From Nocardioides sp. SYSU D00038 (GTDB lineage Bacteria; Actinomycetota; Actinomycetes; Propionibacteriales; Nocardioidaceae), in NCBI RefSeq assembly GCF_016924665.1, contig NZ_JAFFJT010000031.1:1-64000 (forward strand): 64,000 nt of DNA, given 5' to 3'. The position numbers were made by a program, and so were the translations under genes. The notes beneath the pieces were generated by a model. The model was not told the DNA's origin. It made no database searches and saw only the letters and a list, made by a program, of their open reading frames with translations. Positions 41,872-51,356 of the stretch are shown piece after piece (within the stretch, counting starts at the first letter, position 1; each line of letters begins with the position of its first letter).

Positions 41872-43064
41872 GTCACTGTCTCCTGTGCCGAGTCCGGCGT
41901 CGTCTCCTGGAACCTCACCTGCAGCACGCCGTCCTCGACGACCCGGGCGCCGGCCACCCGGAGCCGGGCCAGCGCGGCCGGCAGCGTGAGGAGACGACGA
42001 TACGACCCCACGGTCACCACGAGCTCATCGCCGCTGCGCGCGAGATCGACCTCGGTGCGCGACACGAGCGGCAGCCGCAGCCGCAGCACCGCTCCCCCGT
42101 CGACCTGGTCGACCTCGAACGGTCCGGCGCCGCTCGGCACCGCCAGCGGGTCGGTGCCGGCGTAGACCTCGTCGGCCAGGGTGCGCAGGTCGGTGACGCC
42201 GACCGGCTCGGCGGTGCGGTACTCCGAGCGCCACAGCGGCAGCCCGGCGAACGACTGCTCGACCTGCGCGAGCACCTCGTCCTGCGCCACCACCCAGCCC
42301 GCCCGCCAGTCGTCGGCGCCGCCCGCCGGGAAGATCCGGTTGGCCACCACCCCGTCGACGCGGTAGCCGAACAGCGACAGCGACGTGTACGCGCGTCGGG
42401 CCTCGGCGAGCACCACCGACTCCGGGGTCAGCACGATCCGCACGCTCGCCTCGGGGCCGCTGAGCAGCGACCGCACCTCGTCGAGCTCGGTGTGCAGCCG
42501 CTCGACGGCGTCGAAGACGCCCCCGCCGGGCATCGGCACCCCGGCGGCCCGGCTGAGCACCGGCTTGAGCGCCGTCATCACCCGGGCCTGGGTCGGGAAG
42601 ACCCGCTGCATGTACCAGCCGAGCGCCTCGGGCAGCGCGAGCAGCCGCAGCGTCTCGGCGGTGGGGGCGCAGTCGACCACCACGACGTCCCAGCCGCCCG
42701 ACAGCGCCTGGAGCCGCAGCTCGAGGAGGGCGAGCACCTCCTCGGCGCCCGGGACGACGGTGAGCTCCTCGGCGGCGAGCGGGTCGACCCCGGCGACCTC
42801 GAGCACCGACAGCAGGTAGCGCTGGATCTCGGCCCACGACCGCTCGAAGCGCTCCTGGGCGTCGACCTGCTGCACGAACAGCCGCTCGGCCACCTCGGTG
42901 GGCTGGGAGCCGACCGGCGTGCCGAAGGCGTCGCCCAGGGAGTGGGCGGCGTCGGTCGACAGCACGAGCGTGCGGTGGCCGGCGGCCGCGGCCTGCGCCG
43001 CCGTCGCCGCCGCGACCGTCGACTTGCCGACGCCGCCCTTGCCGGTGAAGAGGAGGATCCGCAA
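41868..43064 (-). CDS. ArsA/GET3-family ATPase
   Basis: This 398-residue P-loop ATPase shows the deviant Walker A FTGKGGVGKSTVAAAT (about 6-21), switch segment LSTDAAHSLGDAFG (about 35-48) and DVVVVDCAPTAETLRLL (about 125-141). Its C-terminal domain of about 90 beta-rich residues is typical of actinobacterial ArsA-like proteins and resembles a small heat-shock fold. No arsenic genes are nearby. It matches Rv2184c by position. The start is TTG (CAA complement at 43062-43064), 6 nt after the SRPBCC stop. Role: possibly protein targeting, unproven. Confidence 0.9.
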   Translation of the reverse strand: MRILLFTGKGGVGKSTVAAATAAQAAAAGHRTLVLSTDAAHSLGDAFGTPVGSQPTEVAERLFVQQVDAQERFERSWAEIQRYLLSVLEVAGVDPLAAEELTVVPGAEEVLALLELRLQALSGGWDVVVVDCAPTAETLRLLALPEALGWYMQRVFPTQARVMTALKPVLSRAAGVPMPGGGVFDAVERLHTELDEVRSLLSGPEASVRIVLTPESVVLAEARRAYTSLSLFGYRVDGVVANRIFPAGGADDWRAGWVVAQDEVLAQVEQSFAGLPLWRSEYRTAEPVGVTDLRTLADEVYAGTDPLAVPSGAGPFEVDQVDGGAVLRLRLPLVSRTEVDLARSGDELVVTVGSYRRLLTLPAALARLRVAGARVVEDGVLQVRFQETTPDSAQETVT

Positions 43065-43070
43065 GGGGGC

Positions 43071-43508
43071 TCAGGCGAGGGACTCGACGCGCTTCTTGAG
43101 CCCCTTCAGCGCGGTGTCGATGAGGATCTTCTCGCCCTTGCGCTTCAGCATCCCGATGAGCGGGATCGAGACGTCGAGCGCGAGCCGGTAGGTGACCTCG
43201 GTGGCCCCGCCGAGGTCCTCCAGCACGTAGGCGCCGTCGAGGGCGCGCAACATCTTGCCCTCGTCGAGGGTCCAGGTGACCTGGCGGTCGCCGTCCCAGG
43301 TGTAGGCCAGCGTGTACTCGTCCTTGATCGGCGAGACGTCGAGGGCGAAGAACACCTTCTCGGCGCGACCGTCGGGCCCGGTGGCCACGGTGTCGGCGGT
43401 GGTGACGCCCTTGGCCCACGCGGGGTAGCTGTCGAAGTCGGCGATGACCGCCATCACCGCCGCCGGCGGGGCCTCGATGCGGATCGAGGACGTCGTCTGC
43501 TCGGCCAT
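43071..43508 (-). CDS. SRPBCC family protein (polyketide cyclase-like)
   Basis: This 145-residue START-like protein shows TTSSIRIEAPPAAVMAVIAD and FDSYPAWAKGVT near the N terminus, a KVFFALDVSPIKDEYTLAY strand pair and a C-terminal helix LKRKGEKILIDTALKGLKKR. It matches Rv2185c by position, upstream of the ArsA-type gene and divergent from the acyl-CoA ligase. It probably binds a lipid or other hydrophobic ligand. An AGGGGG site precedes the ATG. Confidence 0.87.
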   Translation of the reverse strand: MAEQTTSSIRIEAPPAAVMAVIADFDSYPAWAKGVTTADTVATGPDGRAEKVFFALDVSPIKDEYTLAYTWDGDRQVTWTLDEGKMLRALDGAYVLEDLGGATEVTYRLALDVSIPLIGMLKRKGEKILIDTALKGLKKRVESLA

Positions 43509-43673
43509 GGGAGCCCCCTGCATCCGTCCTGGAGTGGTGCGCGACTGCTGCGGCGGCGAGCGTACCGGATGGGTCGCCCCGGCGACCCGGCGGTAACGTG
43601 CGGCTGTCCGCGGCTCGCGGCGGGGCGACCGGCCGGTCCGCCCCGCGCGGGCGTGCCCCTGGAGGAGGAACCC

Positions 43674-45473
43674 GTGCGGGAGTACGCCACCCCCCTGACG
43701 TTCCCGTTGCCCACCACGGGCAACCTGACCGACGACGTGGTCGCCAACGCCCGTGACCACGCCGAGGACGTCGTGTTCAGCAGGCCCTCCCCCGACGGCG
43801 GCGAGACCCCCTGGCTCGACGTGACGGCCGCGCAGTTCCACGACGAGGTGTGCGCGGTGGCCAAGGGCCTGGTGGCTGCCGGCATCGAGGTCGGCGACCG
43901 GGTCGCGATCATCTCCAAGACCCGCTACGAGTGGACGCTGCTCGACTACGCCATCTGGTTCGCCGGCGCGGTCACCGTGCCGGTCTACGAGACCTCCTCC
44001 GCGGAGCAGGTGGCCTGGATCCTGGAGGACTCCGGGGCCCGCGCGGTGCTGACCGAGACCCACGAGCACGTCGCCCGGGTCACCGGGGTGCGCGACCGCC
44101 TCGACCAGCTCAACCACGTCTGGTCGTTCGGTGACAACGCCGTGGAGATCCTGGTCCGGCTGGGCGAGGACATCTCCGACGCCGAGCTCGAGAAGCGACG
44201 TACGACGGCCGGCCCCGACGACCTCGCCACGCTGATCTACACCTCCGGCACCACGGGCCGGCCCAAGGGCTGCCGACTCAGCCACGGCAACTTCATGTTC
44301 GAGCTCGGCGTCGCCGTCGAGGAGCTCGACCGCCTCTTCGACACCGAGGGCGCCTCGACGCTGCTGTTCCTCCCCCTGGCCCACGTGTTCGCCCGGATCA
44401 TCCAGATCGGCTGCGTGCGCTCGCGGACCCGGCTGGGTCACAGCGCCGACATCAAGAGCCTCCTGCCCGACCTGCAGGCCTTCGAGCCGACGTTCATCCT
44501 GGCCGTGCCCCGGGTCTTCGAGAAGGTCTTCAACACCGCCTCGCAGCGGGCCACCGCCGACGGCCGCGGGCGGATCTTCGAGCGGGCCGCCGAGACGGCG
44601 ATCGCCTACAGCCGGGGCCTCGAGAAGGGCCGGGTGCCGCTCGCGGTGCGCGCCCAGCACGCGGTCTTCACCCGGCTGGTCTACGGCAAGCTGCTCGCGG
44701 CCCTGGGCGGCCGCTGCCGCCACGCGGTCTCCGGCGGCGCGCCGCTCGGCGAGCGGCTCGGCCACTTCTACCGCGGCATCGGGCTGACCGTGCTCGAGGG
44801 CTACGGGCTCACCGAGACCACCGCGGCGCTCACGGTCAACCTGCCCGACGCGATCAAGGTCGGCACCGTCGGGCGGCCGCTGCCCGGCACCACGGTGCGG
44901 GTCGCCGACGACGGCGAGCTGCTGTTCCGCGGCGGCCAGGTCTTCGCCGGCTACTGGAACGCGCCCGAGGCCACCAGCGAGGTGCTCGAGCCCGACGGCT
45001 GGTTCCACACCGGCGACGTCGGCGAGGTCGACGACGAGGGGTTCGTCCGGATCACCGGGCGCAAGAAGGAGATCCTGGTCACCGCGGGTGGCAAGAACGT
45101 CGCGCCGGCCGTGCTCGAGGACCGGCTGCGCGCGCACCCCCTGGTGAGCCAGTGCATCGTCGTCGGCGACGGCCAGCCGTTCATCGCCGCCCTGGTGACC
45201 ATCGACCCGGAGTCGTTCGAGGCCTGGGCGGCCACCCACGGCAAGTCGGGGACCGTCGCCGACCACGTCGACGACCCCGACCTGCGTGCCGAGATCGAGG
45301 CGGGGGTCGAGGACGCCAACCGCGCGGTCTCGCGGGCCGAGGCGATCCGCAAGTTCCGGATCCTCCCCGACGACTGGACCGAGGAGGGCGGCCAGCTCAC
45401 GCCCAGCCTCAAGCTCCGGCGGTCGGTGGTGATGCGCGAGCTGCGCGACGAGGTGGCCGCGCTCTACGGCTGA
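43674..45473 (+). CDS. Long-chain fatty-acid-CoA ligase (FadD15-like)
   Basis: This 599-residue AMP-forming ligase activates fatty acids as acyl-adenylates and thioesters. P-loop LIYTSGTTGRPKG (about 184-196), EGYGLTET (about 376-383), GWFHTGDVGEVDDEGFVRITGRKKE (A8 hinge region, about 442-466) and a C-terminal lysine in the SLKLRR block are present. A strong GGAGGAGGAA site lies 3 nt before the GTG. Context (SRPBCC and ArsA divergent) matches fadD15/Rv2187. Confidence 0.93.
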   Translation: MREYATPLTFPLPTTGNLTDDVVANARDHAEDVVFSRPSPDGGETPWLDVTAAQFHDEVCAVAKGLVAAGIEVGDRVAIISKTRYEWTLLDYAIWFAGAVTVPVYETSSAEQVAWILEDSGARAVLTETHEHVARVTGVRDRLDQLNHVWSFGDNAVEILVRLGEDISDAELEKRRTTAGPDDLATLIYTSGTTGRPKGCRLSHGNFMFELGVAVEELDRLFDTEGASTLLFLPLAHVFARIIQIGCVRSRTRLGHSADIKSLLPDLQAFEPTFILAVPRVFEKVFNTASQRATADGRGRIFERAAETAIAYSRGLEKGRVPLAVRAQHAVFTRLVYGKLLAALGGRCRHAVSGGAPLGERLGHFYRGIGLTVLEGYGLTETTAALTVNLPDAIKVGTVGRPLPGTTVRVADDGELLFRGGQVFAGYWNAPEATSEVLEPDGWFHTGDVGEVDDEGFVRITGRKKEILVTAGGKNVAPAVLEDRLRAHPLVSQCIVVGDGQPFIAALVTIDPESFEAWAATHGKSGTVADHVDDPDLRAEIEAGVEDANRAVSRAEAIRKFRILPDDWTEEGGQLTPSLKLRRSVVMRELRDEVAALYG

Positions 45474-45753
45474 GCCACCCAGCCAGCTCGGGCCACCTGT
45501 CGGGGTCGCCTGTCGGGGTCGCCGGGTCGCCGTTCGGCGCACGTCGCCGACCGTTCGTCGTGCGCGGCACGCCCGACCGGGTGACTTTTCGCGAAACGAC
45601 GACCCTCGGGCTCCATCGCTCCTACAGTTCCGCCTGAGGGAGCAGGCAGCTTTGCTGCTCAAAGGGAACTGATTCGTGGGAACGGATCACGAGGGAGCAC
45701 GGCGTTCGCGCCAGCCTGCCCTCGTGCGTCCGGGGGATGGGAAAGGTCGCGAC
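45474..45753 (+). promoter_or_regulatory. Leader region of the Tad pilus operon
   Basis: This 280-bp gene-free stretch contains a tandem 13-bp duplication (CCTGTCGGGGTCG at 45496-45508 and 45509-45521), the palindrome TTTCGCGAAA (45587-45596), a possible -10 TACAGT (45623-45628) and a stem GAGCAG/CTGCTC (45640-45660). The transcript would then have a leader of about 120 nt before cpaB. No known riboswitch motif was recognised. Confidence 0.5.
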
Positions 45754-46473
45754 ATGGACCGACGCAGGATCCTCCTGATCGTCGCGGTGTTGGTGGCGGC
45801 GCTGGGAGCGGCGCTCGTCTTCCTGTACGTCAAGGACGCCGACACCCGCGCCAACGAGCGCTTCGACACCGTCGAGGTGCTGCGCGCGCAGGCGATCATC
45901 GAGGCAGGAGAGACGATCGAGGACGCCCAGGCGGCCGGGAAGCTGAAGCTGGAGGACGTCTCGCAGGAGCAGCTGCTGGCGGGGGCGCAGACGACGACCA
46001 CCGGCCTGGCCGGCATGGTCGCGCTGCAGACGCTCTACCCCGGCGAGCAGATCCTCGCCGAGAAGTTCGGGGCCGCGGGCAGCAGCGTGACCTCCAACCT
46101 CCAGATCCCGGACGACCGGGCCGCGGTGTCGGTCAACCTCACCGACCCGGGCCGGGTGGCGGGCTTCGTCACCCCGGGCTCGGAGGTGGCGATCTACTAC
46201 AGCGTCCCGGGCGACTTCACCCGGATGCTGCTGCCGCGGGTCAAGGTGCTCGGCGTCGGCGCCACCACGCCGGTGTCGACCACGACCACCGACGAGTCCG
46301 GTGCCGCCGTGACCGAGGAGGTCTCGCGCACGCTGCTCACGCTGGCGCTCGACCAGACCGAGTCGGAGAAGGTCATCTACGCCAGCCTGAACGGCGAGGT
46401 CACGTTCGCGCTGCTCACCGACAAGAGCCGCACCGGACCGGCGGACTCCCGGCGCTTCGCGAACCTCTGGTGA
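45754..46473 (+). CDS. cpaB: Flp pilus assembly protein CpaB/RcpC-like (SAF domain)
   Basis: This 239-residue protein has an N-terminal membrane helix (RRRILLIVAVLVAALGAALVFLYV, about 3-26, inside a Sec-type anchor), then an SAF domain with EVLRAQAIIEAGETIEDA and TLYPGEQILAEKF, and a beta-rich C-terminal part. RcpC/CpaB proteins sit in the periplasmic or extracytoplasmic side of Tad machines. The ATG at 45754 has GGAAAGG upstream. A GTG at 45676 would add 26 residues before the helix and is less likely. Confidence 0.86.
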   Translation: MDRRRILLIVAVLVAALGAALVFLYVKDADTRANERFDTVEVLRAQAIIEAGETIEDAQAAGKLKLEDVSQEQLLAGAQTTTTGLAGMVALQTLYPGEQILAEKFGAAGSSVTSNLQIPDDRAAVSVNLTDPGRVAGFVTPGSEVAIYYSVPGDFTRMLLPRVKVLGVGATTPVSTTTTDESGAAVTEEVSRTLLTLALDQTESEKVIYASLNGEVTFALLTDKSRTGPADSRRFANLW

Positions 46474-46477
46474 CCTG

Positions 46478-47662
46478 ATGCCCATCATCGTCGACCCCGA
46501 CCCCGAGGTCGTGACCGGGCTGCTCGCCGCGATGCCGCCCGGCTCGCACGGCGTGGAGTCCACCGAGCGGCTGCAGGCGTGGCTGGCCACCCACGGCGAC
46601 GAGTACGTCGTCGTGCTCGGCCCCACGCTCTCCACCGACGACGTGCTCGGCACCACCGAGGCGCTCCGGGTCTCGCGACCGATCGTCAGCACCATCCTGG
46701 TCCGCGACGACATCACCACCGAGCTGCTGCGCGCGGCGATCAAGGCCGGCGCGCGCGACGTCGTCGCCAGCGACGACGCCGCCGGGGCGTTCGACGCCGC
46801 GATCCAGCGCGCCCAGCAGCTCTACGTCGCGCTGCGCGGCCCCTCGGGCGCGATGCACCTGAGCAAGGTCATCTCGGTCTTCTCCCCCAAGGGCGGGGTC
46901 GGCAAGACCACGATCGCGGTCAACCTGGCCCTGGCGCTCTCCGACAAGGGGGCGCGCAAGGTCTGCCTCGTCGACATGGATCTCGCGTTCGGCGACGTGG
47001 CGATCACCATGCAGCTGTTCCCGACCCACTCGGTCGAGCAGGCCATCGGCTCCGAGGACACCCTCGACGTGGAGATGCTCGACGTGCTGCTGACCCGCCA
47101 CCCGGACTCGCTGATGGTGCTGGCCGCGCCGTCGCACCCCGACGTCCGCGAGCGGATCACGCCGGCGCTGGTCTCGCGGGTGATCGCCACCCTGCGCGAG
47201 ACCTTCGACTACGTCGTGCTCGACATGGCGCCGTCGTTCGACGAGCAGGTGCTGACCGCGCTCGACGGCACCGACGACGTCGTGCTGGTCGCGACCCTCG
47301 ACGTGCCGACGCTGAAGAACGTCAAGGTCGCCGTCGAGACGCTCGACATGCTGCACGTCGCGCCGGAGCACCGCCACCTCGTGCTCAACCGGGCCGACGA
47401 CGAGGTCGGCATCAACGCCGACAAGGTCGAGGGCATCCTCGGCATGCCGGTGGTGACCGAGATCGCGACCTCCATCGACGTGGCCGCCTCGACCAACGCC
47501 GGCAACCCGATCCTGTTCAGCGACCCCCAGCACCAGTTCAGCGCGGCGATCCGGGACCTCACCCGGGCCCTCGCCGGCGAGCAGCTGGTGCCCGTCCCGG
47601 CCGCCGCTCCCGAGGCCGGTGCGCCGGAGGGTCGCGGCCGTCGTTCGCGGAAGCGGAAGTGA
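46478..47662 (+). CDS. cpaE: CpaE/TadZ-like pilus localisation ATPase
   Basis: This 394-residue protein has a degenerate receiver-like N-terminal domain (about 1-120) and a MinD/ParA-type ATPase with FSPKGGVGKTTIAVNLALAL (about 133-152), VDMDLAFGDV and LDMAPSFDEQVL. TadZ/CpaE proteins place the Tad apparatus in the cell. The C terminus is basic (GRGRRSRKRK). The gene lies 4 bp after cpaB and 7 bp before the secretion ATPase gene. Confidence 0.9.
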   Translation: MPIIVDPDPEVVTGLLAAMPPGSHGVESTERLQAWLATHGDEYVVVLGPTLSTDDVLGTTEALRVSRPIVSTILVRDDITTELLRAAIKAGARDVVASDDAAGAFDAAIQRAQQLYVALRGPSGAMHLSKVISVFSPKGGVGKTTIAVNLALALSDKGARKVCLVDMDLAFGDVAITMQLFPTHSVEQAIGSEDTLDVEMLDVLLTRHPDSLMVLAAPSHPDVRERITPALVSRVIATLRETFDYVVLDMAPSFDEQVLTALDGTDDVVLVATLDVPTLKNVKVAVETLDMLHVAPEHRHLVLNRADDEVGINADKVEGILGMPVVTEIATSIDVAASTNAGNPILFSDPQHQFSAAIRDLTRALAGEQLVPVPAAAPEAGAPEGRGRRSRKRK

Positions 47663-47669
47663 TGACCCC

Positions 47670-49385
47670 ATGAGCCTCGCCGACCGGATCGCCGCCGCCC
47701 GCCGCGCCAACGCCGGACCGGGCACCTCCGGGTCCGCCGCCTCCGCGCCGGCCCCGACCGCCCAAACTGACACCCGCCTCGCCGACGAGGGGCTGCCCGC
47801 CGGCGACCACACCGTCCCCGCCCCGGTCTCCCCCGAGGCCGCGGCCCAGGCCGCCGCCCGGGCGGCGGCCGCCGTCGCCGGCAAGCGCCGCGCCGACGTG
47901 CCCAGCGACACCCGCGGCACCGGCCGGTCCAGCGGCGCACCCGCGCACGCCGCGCCCGCCGCCCCGGTGGTCGCGACCCGCGCGGGCACGACGCCGTCCG
48001 GCAGCCACGGCACGGGCAATGGCACGGGCAACGGCACGGGCAACGGCACCAGCAACGGCGCGGGCACGGACGCCGGCAGCGCCACCCGTCGGATCGCGAG
48101 CCTGCAGCAGCAGGACCGGATCGAGGAGCTCAAGAGCAGCGTGCACGTCCAGCTGCTCAAGCAGATGGGCCCGCACCTCTACGACTCCGACATGGACCAG
48201 AACGAGCTGGACCAGGAGGTCCGCAAGGTCCTGGCCGACGTCCTCTCCTCGCAGGACCGGCCGCTGAGCAGCAGCGACCGGGCCCGGGTCACCCAGGAGA
48301 TCAGCGACGACATCCTGGGCTACGGCCCGATCGAGCCCTACCTGCGCGACCCCGACGTCTCCGAGGTGATGGTCAACGGCCACGCCTCGATCTGGCTGGA
48401 GAAGTCCGGCAAGCTGGTGCCGGCCACCGCCCACTTCAGCGACGAGGCCCACCTGCGCCGCACCATCGACAAGATCGTCTCGCGCATCGGCCGCCGGGTC
48501 GACGAGTCGAGCCCGATGGTCGACGCACGCCTGCCCGACGGCTCGCGCGTCAACGCCGTCGTCCCGCCGCTGGCCGTCGACGGCTCCGCGCTCACCATCC
48601 GCAAGTTCGCCACCGACCCGCTCACCGTCGACGACCTGATCTCGTTCGGCTCGCTGAGCCCCCAGACCGCCGACTTCCTCGACGCCTGCGTGCGCGGCCG
48701 GCTGAACGTGATCGTCTCCGGCAGCACCGGCGCCGGCAAGACCACGACGCTCAACGTGCTGTCGTCGTTCATCCCCGACGACGAGCGCATCGTCACCATC
48801 GAGGACGCCGCCGAGCTGCAGCTCAAGCAGGACCACGTGGTCCGGCTGGAGTCGCGGCCCTCCAACATCGAGGGCAAGGGCGCGGTCTCGATCCGCGACC
48901 TGGTCAAGAACAGCCTCCGGATGCGACCCGACCGGATCATCGTCGGCGAGGTCCGCGACGCCTCCGCGCTCGACATGCTGCAGGCGATGAACACCGGCCA
49001 CGACGGCTCCATCTGCACGCTCCACTCCAACGGCCCCCGCGACACGCTGAGCCGGATGGAGACGATGGTGCTGATGGCGGGCATGGACCTGCCGGTGCGC
49101 GCGATCCGCGAGCAGGTGGCCTCCGCGGTCGACCTGATCGTGCACCAGACCCGGTTCAAGGACGGCAGCCGCCGGATCACCCACATCACCGAGGTCGAGC
49201 GGATGGAGGGCGACGTGATCACCCTCCAGGACATCTTCGTCTGGGACGGCAGCGCGGGCTTCGACGCCGAGGGCCGGGCCCTGGGCCGGCTCCGCTCCAC
49301 CGGGCTGCGGCCGAAGTTCCTGGAGAAGATGGCCTACGCCAACGTCACGGTCGACCCGATGCTGTTCGCGACGGACAAGCTGTGA
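47670..49385 (+). CDS. tadA: TadA/CpaF-family secretion ATPase
   Basis: This 571-residue type II/IV secretion ATPase powers Flp pilus assembly. Residues 1-145 are a low-complexity Ala/Pro/Gly/Thr linker including GTGN repeats (DNA 12-mers at about 48010-48055). The core has GYGPIEPYLRDPDVSEVMVN, Walker A GSTGAGKTTTLNVL (about 351-364), the Asp box TIEDAAELQL, Walker B RPDRIIVGEVRD (about 422-433) and the His box ATGHDGS-like NTGHDGSICTLHSN. The next GTG overlaps its stop (GTGA). Confidence 0.94.
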   Translation: MSLADRIAAARRANAGPGTSGSAASAPAPTAQTDTRLADEGLPAGDHTVPAPVSPEAAAQAAARAAAAVAGKRRADVPSDTRGTGRSSGAPAHAAPAAPVVATRAGTTPSGSHGTGNGTGNGTGNGTSNGAGTDAGSATRRIASLQQQDRIEELKSSVHVQLLKQMGPHLYDSDMDQNELDQEVRKVLADVLSSQDRPLSSSDRARVTQEISDDILGYGPIEPYLRDPDVSEVMVNGHASIWLEKSGKLVPATAHFSDEAHLRRTIDKIVSRIGRRVDESSPMVDARLPDGSRVNAVVPPLAVDGSALTIRKFATDPLTVDDLISFGSLSPQTADFLDACVRGRLNVIVSGSTGAGKTTTLNVLSSFIPDDERIVTIEDAAELQLKQDHVVRLESRPSNIEGKGAVSIRDLVKNSLRMRPDRIIVGEVRDASALDMLQAMNTGHDGSICTLHSNGPRDTLSRMETMVLMAGMDLPVRAIREQVASAVDLIVHQTRFKDGSRRITHITEVERMEGDVITLQDIFVWDGSAGFDAEGRALGRLRSTGLRPKFLEKMAYANVTVDPMLFATDKL

Positions 49386-51355
49386 CCGGCCGCCTGCCCC
49401 GCCGTCGGCCCCGCCGTCAGCGCCGCCGCGAGCCCGCCGTGCGGCTCGCCGCGGTCGCCGGCCGCCTGGCCGCGCTGGGCCTCGCGCTGGGCCTCGCGCT
49501 GGCGCCGACCGTCCCGGCGTCCGCGGCCGACCTGGCCGGCTCGATCGACCACGCCGAGCCCACCGACGACGGCCTCCAGGTCCTGGTCTCGGTGCCGGCC
49601 GGCGCCGAGGTCGACCTCGACGGCGTCACCGTGGAGGTCGACGGCGAGCCCGCCGAGTCGGTGGCCACCGCGGCCGAGGACACCGGCACCGTGCGCCGCA
49701 CCGCCGTGCTGGCCTTCGACGTGAGCAACTCGATGAAGGGCGCCCGGTTCCGCGCCGCGCAGCGCGCCGCGGTGGCCTACATCGCCGCGCTGCCCGCCGA
49801 CGTCCACCTCGGCATCGTCTCGTTCGCCGGGGAGGTCACCCCGGTGCTCGAGCCCAGCCGCGACCGCGACCGGGCCACGGAGGTCGTCGAGGCGCTGACG
49901 CTGTCGAAGAAGACCCGGCTCTACGACGGCGTGCTCGAGAGCATCGAGCAGGCCGGCGCCCTGGGGCAGCGCAGCCTGCTGGTCCTCTCCGACGGCGCCG
50001 ATACCAGCGCCGTTCCGCTCGAGACCGTGACCGCCGCGATCACCAGCGCCCAGGTGCTGGTCGACGTGGTCGCCCTCGAGCAGGACGCGCCGGCCGCGGT
50101 CAGCGCCCTGGAGCAGCTCGCCCGGGCCGGCAACGGTCGGCTGATCCCGGCCGAGCGCAGGGCGCTGCGCGAGGCGTTCGCCGCCGAGGCCGACGTGCTG
50201 GCCAACCAGGTGCTGGTGACCACCCGGGTGCCCGACGACGTCCGCGACACCGAGGCCACCGTCGAGATCACCCTGCCGACCTCCGCCGGGCCCGTGGTCG
50301 CCCAGTCCTTCACCCGGGTGCGCACCGCGGAGGTAGGCACCGACCTCGGTGCCGCCGAGGCCGGTGGCCTCGCGCTGCCGGACTGGGCCGTCTACGCCGG
50401 ACCCGCAGCGCTCGGCCTCGGTGCCTGCCTGTTCCTGCTGATCGCCGTGCCCCGCCGCTCTGCGCCGCGGATGTCGGCCGCCGACCGGGTCACGCGCTAC
50501 GCCGAGAGCCAGTCGCGCGCCGACGCCCCGGGCAAGGGCTTCGACTCCGACCAGGCCCTGGCGACGGCGAAGGAGACCGCGACCAACATCCTGCGCCGCA
50601 ACCAGTCGTTGGAGGCGCGGATCAGCCAGCGCCTCGAGGTGGCCGGCAGCGAGCTCAAGCCCGCCGAGTGGCTGCTCGTGCACGGCGCGGTCGCGTTCGT
50701 CGCCGGGCTGCTCGGCATCGCCGTGGGCGGCAGCAACCTGTTCGTGGGCGCGGTGTTCCTCGCCGTCGGGCTGGTCGGCCCGTGGCTCTACCTCGGCTTC
50801 CGCGGGGCCCGGCGGCGCAAGCAGTTCAGCATGGGCCTGCCGGACACGCTGCAGCTGATGTCGGGGTCGCTGTCGGCCGGACTCTCGCTCGCCCAGTCGG
50901 TCGACACCATCGTCCGCGAGGGCCCGGAGCCGATCGCCGGCGAGTTCCGCCGGGTGCTGGTCGAGACCCGGCTCGGCGTGTCGATCGAGGACGCGTTCGA
51001 GGGTGTGGCCGAGCGCTTCGGCAGCAAGGACTTCGAGTGGGTGGTGATGGCGATCCGGATCCAGCGGCAGGTCGGTGGCAACCTCGCCGAGCTGCTCGAC
51101 ACCGTCGCGGCCACCATGCGCGAGCGCGAGTACATCCGGCGCCAGGTCGCCGCCCTCGCGGCCGAGGGCAAGCTGTCGGCGTGGGTGCTCGGGCTGCTGC
51201 CCCCGCTGTTCATGGTCTACCTGCTGATGACCAACTACGACTACGTGAGTGTCATGTTCACCGAGCCGCTCGGATGGCTGATGATGATCGGGTCGGGCAC
51301 CGTGCTGGCGATCGGGGTCTTCTGGATGAGCCGTCTGGTCAAGGTGGAGGTCTGA
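49382..51355 (+). CDS. tadB: Fusion of a von Willebrand A domain with a TadB-type platform protein
   Basis: This 657-residue protein has an arginine-rich N terminus and signal-like helix (about 20-49), an extracytoplasmic VWA domain (about 107-285) with MIDAS DVSNS (Asp113, Ser115, Ser117) and LVLSDGADTS, and a membrane helix at about 335-357. The C-terminal TadB (T2SSF) domain at about 430-657 contains LPDTLQLMSGSLSAGLSLAQ and three more helices. Usual TadB proteins are about 300 residues, so the N-terminal half is an added adhesion-type module. The GTG overlaps the tadA stop. Confidence 0.9.
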   Translation: MTGRLPRRRPRRQRRREPAVRLAAVAGRLAALGLALGLALAPTVPASAADLAGSIDHAEPTDDGLQVLVSVPAGAEVDLDGVTVEVDGEPAESVATAAEDTGTVRRTAVLAFDVSNSMKGARFRAAQRAAVAYIAALPADVHLGIVSFAGEVTPVLEPSRDRDRATEVVEALTLSKKTRLYDGVLESIEQAGALGQRSLLVLSDGADTSAVPLETVTAAITSAQVLVDVVALEQDAPAAVSALEQLARAGNGRLIPAERRALREAFAAEADVLANQVLVTTRVPDDVRDTEATVEITLPTSAGPVVAQSFTRVRTAEVGTDLGAAEAGGLALPDWAVYAGPAALGLGACLFLLIAVPRRSAPRMSAADRVTRYAESQSRADAPGKGFDSDQALATAKETATNILRRNQSLEARISQRLEVAGSELKPAEWLLVHGAVAFVAGLLGIAVGGSNLFVGAVFLAVGLVGPWLYLGFRGARRRKQFSMGLPDTLQLMSGSLSAGLSLAQSVDTIVREGPEPIAGEFRRVLVETRLGVSIEDAFEGVAERFGSKDFEWVVMAIRIQRQVGGNLAELLDTVAATMREREYIRRQVAALAAEGKLSAWVLGLLPPLFMVYLLMTNYDYVSVMFTEPLGWLMMIGSGTVLAIGVFWMSRLVKVEV

Positions 51356-51356
51356 G

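Noticed and set aside
41181-43673. N-terminal extension of the acyl-CoA ligase frame
   Set aside because: The frame is open far upstream, but it is antisense to the ROK, DUF5304, ArsA and SRPBCC genes; a GGAGGAGGAA site marks the true start at 43674.
45474-45753. c-di-GMP (GEMM) riboswitch before the pilus operon
   Set aside because: The leader has hairpins, but the conserved GEMM core sequences are not present.
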